Shown here: positions 13,956 through 22,347 of the stretch, piece after piece
Numbering within the stretch: position 1 is the first letter of the stretch
Layout: the number at the start of each line of letters is the position of its first letter
Assembly (NCBI RefSeq): GCF_001043115.1
Contig: NZ_LFME01000002.1
Location: 124,001 to 188,000, forward strand
Direction of reading: 5' to 3'
Length of the DNA: 64,000 nt
Origin: Xanthomonas sp. NCPPB 1128
Lineage (GTDB): Bacteria > Pseudomonadota > Gammaproteobacteria > Xanthomonadales > Xanthomonadaceae
Made by a program: the position numbers and the translations under genes
Notes under the pieces: generated by a model
The model's input: only the letters and a program-made list of their open reading frames with translations
What the model was told of the DNA's origin: nothing
Databases searched by the model: none

Positions 13956-14825
13956 ATGAGCGACAACACCGAAGCCCTGCCCCAGGGCGGCCAGACCGTG
14001 GCCGAAGGGAACACCCAGGCCCAGCAGCCGCAGCCGCGCAACGACATCGAAGCGCAGCGCATGGAGGCCGATGCGGCCGCCCAGCAGCCGGCCGCCGACA
14101 AGGACAAGGCCGATGCGGAGCGCAAGCGCAACCGCACGCGCGACTACATCCAGCGGCTGAACGCGGAGAACGCCGAGTACCGCCGCAAGATCGCCGACAT
14201 CGAAGCCCGCCTGCCGAAGGCGCCCGAACCGAAGGGTGCGCCGAAGCCGGAGGACTTCAATTTCGATGAAGACGCGTACCAGCGCGCCAAGATCCAGCAC
14301 GAGCTGGCCGAGGCCCGCAAGCAGTGGGACGCGGAAAACCAGACCAAGGCCGAAGCCCAGAAGCAGCAGGAAACCGCCAACGCGTATGCGCAGCGCGCAA
14401 ACGCATTCGCCGCGATCCATGAGGACTACCTCGAGGTCGTCGGTTCGATGGATCCCTCGCTGCTGCTGCCGGAGCTTCAGGCCGCGATCATCGCCCACGA
14501 AAAGGGGCCGGAGATCGCTTATCGGCTCGCCCAGAACGAGGACGAGCTGCTGCAGTTGGCGTCCACACGCCCCGAGCTACTGGAGCGGGCGCTGGCCCGC
14601 TACGCCGCGCGCATGAGCGATGCGCCGCCGGAACCGATTGCGCCTGCCGCGGCCGCGGCGAACGCACTGGCCACTCCGGCAATCGCCACCCAACCCAAAC
14701 CCATTTCCCAAGCGCCGGCCCCCGCGCCGCGCGTCGGCGGTCGTGCGCCAGCGGAAACCCCGCCGGAAAAGCTCACCGACGACCAGTGGTACGCGCGTGA
14801 CCGGGAGCGCAGGCGCAAGCGATAA
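13956..14825 (+). CDS. Scaffolding protein
   Basis: 289 residues, very rich in Ala, Gln, Glu and Lys, helical and charged throughout, as in P22 gp8 (303 residues). An Ala/Pro-rich unstructured segment (about 225 to 265) precedes a short basic end QWYARDRERRRKR, the place where P22 gp8 has its coat-binding helix-loop-helix. It would guide coat assembly and leave the shell before packaging. Start chosen at the ATG preceded by GAGAGGATGAG; an upstream TTG reading adds eight codons without a ribosome site. It lies directly before coat. Confidence 0.85.
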   Translation: MSDNTEALPQGGQTVAEGNTQAQQPQPRNDIEAQRMEADAAAQQPAADKDKADAERKRNRTRDYIQRLNAENAEYRRKIADIEARLPKAPEPKGAPKPEDFNFDEDAYQRAKIQHELAEARKQWDAENQTKAEAQKQQETANAYAQRANAFAAIHEDYLEVVGSMDPSLLLPELQAAIIAHEKGPEIAYRLAQNEDELLQLASTRPELLERALARYAARMSDAPPEPIAPAAAAANALATPAIATQPKPISQAPAPAPRVGGRAPAETPPEKLTDDQWYARDRERRRKR

Positions 14826-14841
14826 CCCATAGGAGTTCACC

Positions 14842-16050
14842 ATGGCCAACGTCGGCCAAGCACTGACCCACCAGATGGTTGCCCGCGAGGCGGCCAAGAT
14901 GCTGGTGGAAGAAAACGAAGTCGTCAGCAACATCAACACCGACCGCTCGATCGAGTTCGGCGAGGAGGTCAACGGCTACGGCAAGGGCGACACCGTCAAG
15001 GTGATGATCCCGCCCACCCCGGTCGTGTTCGACGGCAACGTGTTCGCCGGCGGCAGCTCCACCGCGCCGTCGACCAACGAGAGCTACGTCAACCTGATCC
15101 TGGACACCCAGAAGCACGTCGGCCTGACCTTCGGCGCGAAGGAGAAGAAGCTCGAGCTGACCGACTTCAAGAAGCGGTTCCTGAAGCCGGCCATGCAGGC
15201 GCTCAGCTCCAAGATCAATGCGGACCTCCTGAACCGCATGCGCTACCAGACCGCCAACGTGGTGGGCACCTGGGGCACGATCCCGAGCACCCGCACGCCG
15301 TACCGCGCGGCCAGCGCCATGCTGAACCGCTTCCTGGCGCCCAGCGGTGACCGCAGCCTGCACTTCTCGTCCGACGCGAACATCGCGCTGGCCGAGGCCA
15401 ACTCGCCCCTGTTCCACACGAAGGGCGAGTTGGAGGAGGAGTTCAGCGAGAACGCCGTCGGGCGCTTCGCCGGATTCGACTTCTACGAGCAGCAGGGTCT
15501 GTCGGTGCAGGCCAACGGCGCCGGCTCCGGCTACGCGGTCAATGGCGCTGGCCAGACGGGCAACCTGCTGGCGGTGACGACCGGCACCGGTGCGCTGACC
15601 CGCGGTACGGTCTTCACCATCGCCGGCGTCAACGCGGTGCACCCGATCACCGGTGCGGATACCGGGCAGCCGCGCATGTTCGTGGTCACCGCAGACTACG
15701 CCGGCGGCGCGGGCAGCGTCTCGATCTTCCCGGCGATCTACCCGGTCACCTCGACCTACATCGGCACCGTCACTGCATCGCCGGCGAACAGCGCGGCGAT
15801 CACCGTGTTCGGCACCGCCTCGCAGAGCAAGCGCCAGGGCATCGGCTTCCACCGCGATGCGTTCGCCGCCGCTTTCGCGCCGCTGCCGGTGCTGGCGTCC
15901 TGCGAGGGCTACACCGCCACCATCGGCAAGGTCAGCGTCCGCGTGATGACCTTCGGCGACGGCTACAACGACCGGGAGAACACCCGTATCGACGTGCTGT
16001 ACGGCGAGGCCGCGGTGCGTCCCGACCACTCGGTGCGCATCACCGAGTAA
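14842..16050 (+). CDS. P22-like major coat protein
   Basis: 402 residues (P22 gp5 is 430). HK97-type fold implied by N-terminal ALTHQMVAREAAKMLVEENE, the VNGYGKGDTVKV loop and the C-terminal RVMTFGDGYNDRENTRID. Residues about 230 to 330, rich in Gly, Thr and beta strand, correspond to the inserted I-domain of P22 coat. Strong AGGAG ribosome site, fitting the highest-expressed virion gene, and a good terminator follows. Confidence 0.92.
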   Translation: MANVGQALTHQMVAREAAKMLVEENEVVSNINTDRSIEFGEEVNGYGKGDTVKVMIPPTPVVFDGNVFAGGSSTAPSTNESYVNLILDTQKHVGLTFGAKEKKLELTDFKKRFLKPAMQALSSKINADLLNRMRYQTANVVGTWGTIPSTRTPYRAASAMLNRFLAPSGDRSLHFSSDANIALAEANSPLFHTKGELEEEFSENAVGRFAGFDFYEQQGLSVQANGAGSGYAVNGAGQTGNLLAVTTGTGALTRGTVFTIAGVNAVHPITGADTGQPRMFVVTADYAGGAGSVSIFPAIYPVTSTYIGTVTASPANSAAITVFGTASQSKRQGIGFHRDAFAAAFAPLPVLASCEGYTATIGKVSVRVMTFGDGYNDRENTRIDVLYGEAAVRPDHSVRITE

Positions 16051-16057
16051 CCCCACA

Positions 16058-16089
16058 GGGGCCGGCCTTCGGGCTGGCCCCTTTCCGTT
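16058..16089 (+). terminator. Terminator after coat gene
   Basis: GGGGCCGGCC-TTCG-GGCTGGCCCC, 10-bp stem with one G-T pair and a stable UUCG loop, followed by TTTCCGTTT. Likely reduces read-through from coat into the tail genes. Confidence 0.8.
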
Positions 16090-16106
16090 TCGATCAGGAG
16101 TGCACC

Positions 16107-16253
16107 ATGGAATTCCCGAAGATGCTGTACCAAGGCGGCGAGCTGGAGGGCGATACCGTCATCGTCCAGAGCCAGGAAGAGCAGGACGCGCAGAAAGCCA
16201 ACGGCTTCCTGCCGCTCGGCGAGCGCCCGGCCAAGGGCAAGGGCGACAAGTGA
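16107..16253 (+). CDS. Small phage protein after coat
   Basis: 48 residues: FPKMLYQGGELEGDTVIV, then EEQDAQKANGFLPLGE and a lysine-rich end. Small proteins with this MLYKGG and acidic-helix pattern sit between coat and gp4 in other P22-like phages, with no assigned role. Ribosome site CAGGAG ahead of the ATG. Its stop overlaps the GTG start of the next gene. Confidence 0.7.
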   Translation: MEFPKMLYQGGELEGDTVIVQSQEEQDAQKANGFLPLGERPAKGKGDK

Positions 16254-16663
16254 CCGCCGTCGCCAGGATCGTGACCGACGCTCTGTGCCTCCTGCGGGTG
16301 CTGGACCCGCGCGAGGCGCCCGAGGCCGAGGACATGGCAGCCGGCATCCGCGCGCTCAACCTGATGATGCGCGTGTGGGAGATTGACGGCCCAGCGCTCG
16401 GCTGGAGCGACGTCTCGAATCCTGGCGACACCCTGCCGGCGCCGCCCGAGGCCGAGCAGGCCATCACCGACAACCTGGCAGTTAGTCTGCGGCCGCGGTA
16501 CGGCTGTGAGCTGGAGCCAGACGTGCTGGCGCGCGCCTCGGTGGGCTATTCGACCCTCAAGGCACGCGAGATCTCCAACAGCTTCCAGCGCCTGGAATAT
16601 CCGGACCTGCCGTGCGGTCAGGGTAGGCCCGCCGGCAGCTGGCGCGACGGATTCAACTGCTGA
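16250..16663 (+). CDS. P22 gp4-like head-completion / tail accessory factor
   Basis: 137 residues from a GTG overlapping the upstream stop. N-terminal helices TAVARIVTDALCLLRVLDP, then DMAAGIRALNLMMRVWEIDG, typical of the gp4 family (PF11650). P22 gp4 binds the portal after packaging and has muramidase activity needed in the envelope during ejection; whether that activity exists here is unknown. Its stop shares one base with the gp10-like gene. Confidence 0.75.
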   Translation: MTAVARIVTDALCLLRVLDPREAPEAEDMAAGIRALNLMMRVWEIDGPALGWSDVSNPGDTLPAPPEAEQAITDNLAVSLRPRYGCELEPDVLARASVGYSTLKAREISNSFQRLEYPDLPCGQGRPAGSWRDGFNC

Positions 16664-19620
16664 TGCGTACCCAACCGCTCGACCTGCTGGGCGGCTTTGC
16701 CGCTGACCACGCGCTGGAGTGGTGCGCGGAGGACTGCATCAACTGGATTCCCGAGGTCGCCGAGACGCAGGGCACGCGCACGCGCATGAAGCTGGTGTCG
16801 CGGCCGGGCCTGCGGCCGCTCGTGGACCTGGCCAACGGCCCGATCCGCGGCCTGCACGTGGCCGAGGGCGCGCTGTTCGCCGTGTCGGGCAACAAGCTCT
16901 ACCAGGTGTCGTCCAAGGTGGTGGCCACGGCGCGCGGCATCATCCCGGGCGTCACGCGCGTGCACATGGCGCACAACCAGATCACCGGCGGCAACCAGTT
17001 GCTGGTCGCCAACGGCCAGAGCGGCTACGTCTGGGACACGGTCGCCGGCAACCTGGCGCGGATCTCCGACGAGGGCTACCCCGGCGCGAAGTCCGCGGGG
17101 TACATCGACAGCTACCTGCCGCAGGTCGAGCCGTTCGGCCGCTTCTGGTTCCACAGCCAACTGGCGGACGCCAAGAACTACAACACGCTCGACCGCTACG
17201 AGTCCGAAGCATCGCCGGACAAGATCGTCACGCTGACCGTGTCGCAGAAGGAGGTCGTGGTCTTCAACGAGACCACAATCGAGTTCTTCTACGACTCGGG
17301 CACCAACACCAAAACGTTCAAGAACAAGGGCGTCGTGGTGGAGCGGGGGTGTGCCAGCGCCGATTCCGTGGTGAACCTGGACAACAGCCCGATGTGGCTG
17401 GGCAACGATGGTGTGGTGTACCGCCTCGACGGCTACCAGGCGGTGCCGATCTCGAACGGCCCTTTGCAGGACGCGATCCGCGGCCAGAACTGGTCGCAGG
17501 CATACGCGTTCGCATGGGAGGGCAGCCGCCACAAGGTCTACTACCTGACGCTGCCGGACGGGCGCACCTATGGCCATGACGTGGTCACCCGGCTATGGCA
17601 CCGCGCCACGTCGTTCGGGCTGGATCGCTGGCGCGTGAGCCACCTGGTGAAGTGGAACGGCATCTGGGTCGCCGGCGACGCCTTCAGCGGCCAGCTGTGG
17701 GTGCTGGACGAGGACTATGCGCTGGAAGGGAGCCAGCCGATCGTGCGCGAGCGCGTTTCGCAGCCCACCACGGCCGACATGAACGCGCTGGAGGTGCCGT
17801 ACCTGGAACTGCTGGTGCGCACCGGTGCGGCCAGCCAGGAGGACCCGCAGCCTTCGCTCGACATCTCCGGCGTAACGCTGATCCCTTCCACCGGCAGCTT
17901 CGCCTACTCGACGGTGGCGCACACGCGTACCGTCGGCGCGCAGCTGCCGGTGGTGGAGAACCAGCACACCGGCACCGGCAAGACGGACGTGATCGTTGCG
18001 CTGGAACAGCTGTTCGCCTCGCTGCCGACCTGCAACACCGTGAGCCTGGTGGTGTCGTGGTTCGGCGACGACCTGCGCGCCGGCCAGTGTCAGATCAAGC
18101 CGCGCCTGGCGGTCGCGCCGGGCACGCAGGGCAGCGTGTCCTGGTCGCCGAGCAACTGGCAGGTGGCCGGCGTCACCGCCAGCACCGCCACGTTGGTCAC
18201 GTTCGTGTCCGATCCCAACGGCGGCCACAGCGTGTACGGCTCGACGCCGTCCGACGACTCGATCGTGCAGGTGATCCAGTATCTGCGCGCGCAGGGCAAG
18301 CGCATCGTGTTCTATCCGTTCGTGCTGATGGACGTGCCGGCCGGGAACACGCTGCCGAACCCTTACGGCGGCAGCAGCCAGCCGATCAACCCGTGGCGAG
18401 GCCGCGTGACGTGCTACCCGGCGCCCGGGCAGGCCGGCACCCCCGACGGCACCGCCGCGGCCGGCACACAGATCGACACGTTCTTCAGCCGGACTTGGGG
18501 GTTTGCGCGCTTCATCGCGCACTACCGCGACCTGTGCGCCAGCGCTGGCGGCGTCGACGTGTTCCTGATCGGGTCGGAAATGGTCGGAATCACGCAGGTC
18601 CGCTCGGCCGCCACGGTGTACCCGGCCGTCGCGCAGCTGCGCACGATCGCCGCCGGCGTCAAGGCGGCCATGCCGACGGCGCTGGTCTCCTACGCTGCGG
18701 ACTGGACCGAGTACCACAGCCGGCAGTACCCCGACGGAACGCTCAACTTCCACCTGGATCCGCTGTGGGCGGACAGCAACATCGATTTCGTGGGCATCGA
18801 CAACTACCTGCCGATCGCGAACGTGCGCGCCGACGACAACCCGAGCCTGATCTACAGCGTTCCGTATCTGCAGTCGAACATCGAGGGCGGCGAGCTGTTC
18901 GACTGGTACTACGTGGACCGCGCGAACAACATCAAGGCACCCATCACCGATGGCGCCTACGGCAAGCCCTGGGTCTATCGGCAAAAGGACATCCGCGGTT
19001 GGTGGAGCAACACGCACGTGGCGCGCGCCGCCGGCGTCGAGACGACGGCCACCGCATGGGTCCCTGGCAGCAAGCCCATATGGTTCACGGAGTATGGATG
19101 TCCGGCGATCAATAGGGGGCCGAACCAACCGAACGTGTTCTTCGACCCCAACAGCAGCGAGTCGACGCTGCCGTACTTCTCGACCGGCCTGCGCGACGAC
19201 TTAGCGCAGCGGAGCTACTACGAGGCGACGATCGGCTACTGGCGCGAGCACGGCGGCGCGATGCTCTCCACCGACAACATGATCGCGTGGACGTGGGATG
19301 CACGGCCATACCCTCAGTTCCCGTCGCTCACAAGCGAGTGGGGCGACTACGGAAACTACCCGCGCGGGCACTGGCTGCAGGGGCGCTACCGCACCCAGGC
19401 CGAGCTACCGGACCGCGCGATCGAGATCTGCTACTCGGACGACGGCCGCAACTACACCAACTGGATCCGGCGCGACCTGGGCGAAGTCGGCGAGTACGGC
19501 AAGCGGATCCAGATCAACAACCTCGGGCGCCTGCGCAATCGCGTATGGCGCATCCGCACCAGCTCACCCCTGCCGACCGAGCTTGAGGGCGCGGTGGCCA
19601 CTATCAGGATGCTGCGATGA
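16663..19620 (+). CDS. Chimeric gp10-like tail hub with inserted GTA-type TIM-barrel domain
   Basis: 985 residues, about twice P22 gp10 (472). Residues 1 to about 403 are a gp10-type packaged-DNA stabilisation protein (opening LDLLGGFAADHALEWCAEDC, later DSPMWLG-like and LELLVRTG). Residues about 919 to 985 are its normal end (YSDDGRNYTNWIRRDLGEVG, EYGKR). Between them about 510 residues (17872-19413) resemble the TIM-barrel section of RcGTA gp15 / megatron baseplate proteins: VVSWFGDDLRAGQCQIKP, YGSTPSDDS, FYPFVLMDVPAGNTLP, PWRGRVTC, FLIGSEMVGIT, WADSNIDFVGIDNYLP, WFTEYGCPAINRG, WTWDARPYPQFP. E639 and E810 lie where clan-A glycosidases have acid/base and nucleophile. The frame is uninterrupted. 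The hub would plug the packaged head; the insert could digest envelope polysaccharide. Activity is inference. Confidence 0.88.
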   Translation: MRTQPLDLLGGFAADHALEWCAEDCINWIPEVAETQGTRTRMKLVSRPGLRPLVDLANGPIRGLHVAEGALFAVSGNKLYQVSSKVVATARGIIPGVTRVHMAHNQITGGNQLLVANGQSGYVWDTVAGNLARISDEGYPGAKSAGYIDSYLPQVEPFGRFWFHSQLADAKNYNTLDRYESEASPDKIVTLTVSQKEVVVFNETTIEFFYDSGTNTKTFKNKGVVVERGCASADSVVNLDNSPMWLGNDGVVYRLDGYQAVPISNGPLQDAIRGQNWSQAYAFAWEGSRHKVYYLTLPDGRTYGHDVVTRLWHRATSFGLDRWRVSHLVKWNGIWVAGDAFSGQLWVLDEDYALEGSQPIVRERVSQPTTADMNALEVPYLELLVRTGAASQEDPQPSLDISGVTLIPSTGSFAYSTVAHTRTVGAQLPVVENQHTGTGKTDVIVALEQLFASLPTCNTVSLVVSWFGDDLRAGQCQIKPRLAVAPGTQGSVSWSPSNWQVAGVTASTATLVTFVSDPNGGHSVYGSTPSDDSIVQVIQYLRAQGKRIVFYPFVLMDVPAGNTLPNPYGGSSQPINPWRGRVTCYPAPGQAGTPDGTAAAGTQIDTFFSRTWGFARFIAHYRDLCASAGGVDVFLIGSEMVGITQVRSAATVYPAVAQLRTIAAGVKAAMPTALVSYAADWTEYHSRQYPDGTLNFHLDPLWADSNIDFVGIDNYLPIANVRADDNPSLIYSVPYLQSNIEGGELFDWYYVDRANNIKAPITDGAYGKPWVYRQKDIRGWWSNTHVARAAGVETTATAWVPGSKPIWFTEYGCPAINRGPNQPNVFFDPNSSESTLPYFSTGLRDDLAQRSYYEATIGYWREHGGAMLSTDNMIAWTWDARPYPQFPSLTSEWGDYGNYPRGHWLQGRYRTQAELPDRAIEICYSDDGRNYTNWIRRDLGEVGEYGKRIQINNLGRLRNRVWRIRTSSPLPTELEGAVATIRMLR

Positions 19621-20063
19621 GCAACGAAGACCACGACGAGAGCGCTGGCCCGCTGGCCAGGGCTGGGCGACACCCGACCATGGAGCAGTTGCGTGCGCTT
19701 GAGGCTGAACTACGCAAGTACCCGCAGGCAGACATCCCCGTGAAGCATCACTTTGCCGATGGCATCTACTGCCGCGAGGTCTTCATTCCCGCGGGCACCG
19801 TGCTGACCGGGAAGGTCCACAGATTCGCCACCCTGAACATCCTGGCGCAGGGCGAGATCGAAGTCACCACACCCGAAGGCGTGCGGCGGCTTTGCGCGCC
19901 GGCGGTGTTCACGTCGCCCGCGGGCTGCAAGAAAGTGGGCTACGCCCACACCGACACCATCTGGATCAACGTCCACCCCACCAAGCTGCGGGACGTGGCG
20001 TCGATCGAGTCCAAGTTCATCGAGCCGGAGCCTCTTCCGGCCATCACGCACGAAGGGGAGTAA
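19617..20063 (+). CDS. Phage cupin-fold protein
   Basis: 148 residues. A single cupin barrel (about 38 to 125): CREVFIPAGTVLTGKVHR, LNILAQGEIEVTTPEG, then FTSPAGCKKVGYAHTDTIW. Histidines at KHHF, KVH and YAHTD could bind a metal. Similar cupins occur in tail regions of many phages without a known role. It occupies the position where P22 has the tail needle gp26 and gp14, and neither is visible here. ATGA overlap with the hub gene implies coupled expression and a virion or assembly role. Confidence 0.75.
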   Translation: MSNEDHDESAGPLARAGRHPTMEQLRALEAELRKYPQADIPVKHHFADGIYCREVFIPAGTVLTGKVHRFATLNILAQGEIEVTTPEGVRRLCAPAVFTSPAGCKKVGYAHTDTIWINVHPTKLRDVASIESKFIEPEPLPAITHEGE

Positions 20064-20065
20064 CC

Positions 20066-20761
20066 ATGGGCTGGGTAGCAGTTGGAGCCGCCGCGGTGAC
20101 GGCCATTGGCGGGGCGTATTCCGCGAATCAGCAGAAGAACGCGGCGAAGGACGCAGCCAATGCGTCGAACGCGGCGCAGACACAGGCATGGGCGGCAAAC
20201 AACGCCAACATGCAGCCCTACCTGACGGCGGGGCAGAACGCGCTGACGCAGATCCAGCAGCTCAACGCCGGCAACTTCGACAGCTTCAAGGAGTCGCCGG
20301 ACTACGCATGGACGCGCGACCAGGGCATCCAGGCGCTGGACCGTAGCGCGGCCGCCAGCGGCAGCCTCTACTCGGGCGGCCACAGTGCGGACCTGATGGA
20401 CTACGCCTCCGGCCTGGCATCGCAGAACTACGGCAACTTCTACAACCGGTTGTCGGGCCTTGCGGGCATGGGCCAGTCGGCGGCAGGCGCGCTGGCTGGC
20501 GTCAACACCGGCTATGCCAACGCGGTGGGATCCACGAACGCCAACCTGGCGCTGTCGAACGGCTCTACGGACGCCGCGCTGACTGGGTTGCTGACGGGGA
20601 TCGGCACCAATTTGGGCAGCAATCTCCTGACCAACTATGCCGGCGGCGGCCGCGCCAGCAGCTACGGCAACGGATCGCTGTATGGCTTGCAGGCAACCAC
20701 CGGCGCCGGCAGCAACTACAACTTCGGCAACAACCTGACCAACTTCGCGAGGGCGGCATGA
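20066..20761 (+). CDS. P22 gp7-like DNA ejection protein
   Basis: 231 residues (P22 gp7 is 229). N-terminal hydrophobic segment VGAAAVTAIGGAYSANQQ, then an Ala/Asn-rich helical region and the block SPDYAWTRDQGIQALDRSAA, typical of the small ejection protein or phage DNA transfer family. The C-terminal third is Gly/Asn rich. It is packed in the head and injected to form part of a trans-envelope conduit. Strong GGGGAG ribosome site; overlaps the next gene by 4 bp. Confidence 0.78.
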   Translation: MGWVAVGAAAVTAIGGAYSANQQKNAAKDAANASNAAQTQAWAANNANMQPYLTAGQNALTQIQQLNAGNFDSFKESPDYAWTRDQGIQALDRSAAASGSLYSGGHSADLMDYASGLASQNYGNFYNRLSGLAGMGQSAAGALAGVNTGYANAVGSTNANLALSNGSTDAALTGLLTGIGTNLGSNLLTNYAGGGRASSYGNGSLYGLQATTGAGSNYNFGNNLTNFARAA

Positions 20762-22347
20762 TGGCCAACGGACTGACCGACTTCATGGGCGGATACCAGG
20801 CCGGCAATGCGATCGTCGACCAGCAGCGCCAGCAGCTCAACCAGAACAAGCTCACCAATCTGGCGCCGCGGGTCGTGGCTGGAGATCCGGCGGCGTTCGC
20901 GCAGGCTGCTGCAGTGGACCCGCAGGCCGCCCAGGCCTACGCCGGCGCAGGCGACAACCTGGCGCTGAAGGCGCGTGGTGCGGCGAAGTATCTGCAGGCG
21001 GCTCTGCAATCTGGCAACCAGCAGCAGATCATGGCCGCGCGGCAGACGATCAAGCCATTCATGGACACGCTGAAGCCCGGCACGGCCTATCCGCTGGACA
21101 TGGACCCGGCGCAGGAGGCGCAGGGCATCGGCGCGTTTCTGGCGCAGACCGCGTACCTGGATCCCGACCTCAAGGGCGGCACGCCGACTGGCTTCCGCGA
21201 GTTCCAGATGAAGGCAGCAGCGGCCGGCCTGCAGCCGGGCACGCCCGAGTACCAGAACGCCGCGAAGATCGCGCTGGGGCAGGAGGGGCGCGCGTCCAGC
21301 TCGGGCTTCACGCAGGTCAAGTTCACTGGCCCGGATGGCCGCGAGCGCATCGGCGTGCTAAACGGCCGCACGGGGCGCATCGACCTACCGGACGGCACCA
21401 GCTTCGATCCGCAGACCGGCGGCGTCGTGGGCGCGATGTCGGCGCCCAGCGCGCCGGTGCTGCCACAAGGCGGCGGCCAGCAGGTGATCGAGCAGGACGC
21501 GCAACTGGCCAACCAGATGATCGCCGCCGGCATCCCGGCCGACCAGGTCGATCGGTTCCTGCGGGGCCGGGCCTCGCAGTTCAGTGGTGGCAGCCGGCCG
21601 GCCATGCCCGCAACCAACGCCGGCACGTTCGTGGGCCGCGCGCCGGAAGAGCAGGCCGCCGCGACCGAGGCGGCGAAGCAGGCGGCGCAGTTGCAGTACC
21701 TGCCCCAGGAGCTGGGCATGCGCACGAATGCCGCGCTCAGCACCGCGGCCGGGGAAGCGCAGATCAAGTCGAACGCCACCAAGCAGGCAGCGGCCGCGCC
21801 GGCCTACACGGCGCTGCAGGACGCCACGTCCAATCTGGATCGCCTCGCGGCCCAGGCGTCGGCCCTGGCCAATCACCCAGGCCTCGACGGCATCACGGGG
21901 CTGCGCGGCGCCATCCCTGACGTGCCAGGTTCTGCGGCCGCGAACGCGCGCGCGGAGCTGGACACGCTGCGGTCGCAGGTCGGCTTCGGTGTCCTGCAGG
22001 CGATGCGCGACGCGTCGAAGACCGGCGGCGCACTGGGCAGCGTGTCCGAACAGGAAAACACGCTGCTGCAGTCGAACCTGGCCGCGCTGGCCGGGTCGCA
22101 GTCCGCGGAGTCGTTCCGCGCGAACCTGAAAAAGGTCATCGACTACGCGAACGCCGCGAAGGGTCGCATGCAGGCCGCCTACCAGCGGCAGTACGGCGGT
22201 GCGCCGCCAACCGCGGGCGCGCCATCGGCGCAGCCGCAGCTGCAGCAGGGCACCGCTGGCGGCCGCACAATCGTGCGCACCGGCACCCTTCCCGATGGCC
22301 GCAAGGTCGTCCAGTTCAGCGACGGGACCACGAGCTATGGAAATTGA
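20758..22347 (+). CDS. P22 gp20-like DNA ejection protein
   Basis: 529 residues (P22 gp20 is 471). Highly Ala/Gln/Gly rich, mostly helical, with few aromatic residues, as in injected core proteins. The N-terminus (GLTDFMGGYQAGNAIVDQQR) and a central helical part (about 320 to 470) suggest long rods. Assigned mainly by place, second of three coupled genes between gp7- and gp16-like proteins, and by size and composition. It starts with two ATGs, and its end overlaps the gp16-like start by 11 bp. Confidence 0.65.
   Translation: MMANGLTDFMGGYQAGNAIVDQQRQQLNQNKLTNLAPRVVAGDPAAFAQAAAVDPQAAQAYAGAGDNLALKARGAAKYLQAALQSGNQQQIMAARQTIKPFMDTLKPGTAYPLDMDPAQEAQGIGAFLAQTAYLDPDLKGGTPTGFREFQMKAAAAGLQPGTPEYQNAAKIALGQEGRASSSGFTQVKFTGPDGRERIGVLNGRTGRIDLPDGTSFDPQTGGVVGAMSAPSAPVLPQGGGQQVIEQDAQLANQMIAAGIPADQVDRFLRGRASQFSGGSRPAMPATNAGTFVGRAPEEQAAATEAAKQAAQLQYLPQELGMRTNAALSTAAGEAQIKSNATKQAAAAPAYTALQDATSNLDRLAAQASALANHPGLDGITGLRGAIPDVPGSAAANARAELDTLRSQVGFGVLQAMRDASKTGGALGSVSEQENTLLQSNLAALAGSQSAESFRANLKKVIDYANAAKGRMQAAYQRQYGGAPPTAGAPSAQPQLQQGTAGGRTIVRTGTLPDGRKVVQFSDGTTSYGN

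Noticed and set aside
17872-19413. gp10 insert as an assembly error or joined contigs
   Set aside because: The frame is intact through both junctions, GC and codon use match the flanks, and the gp10 C-terminal motif resumes exactly where expected. Read mapping would settle it.
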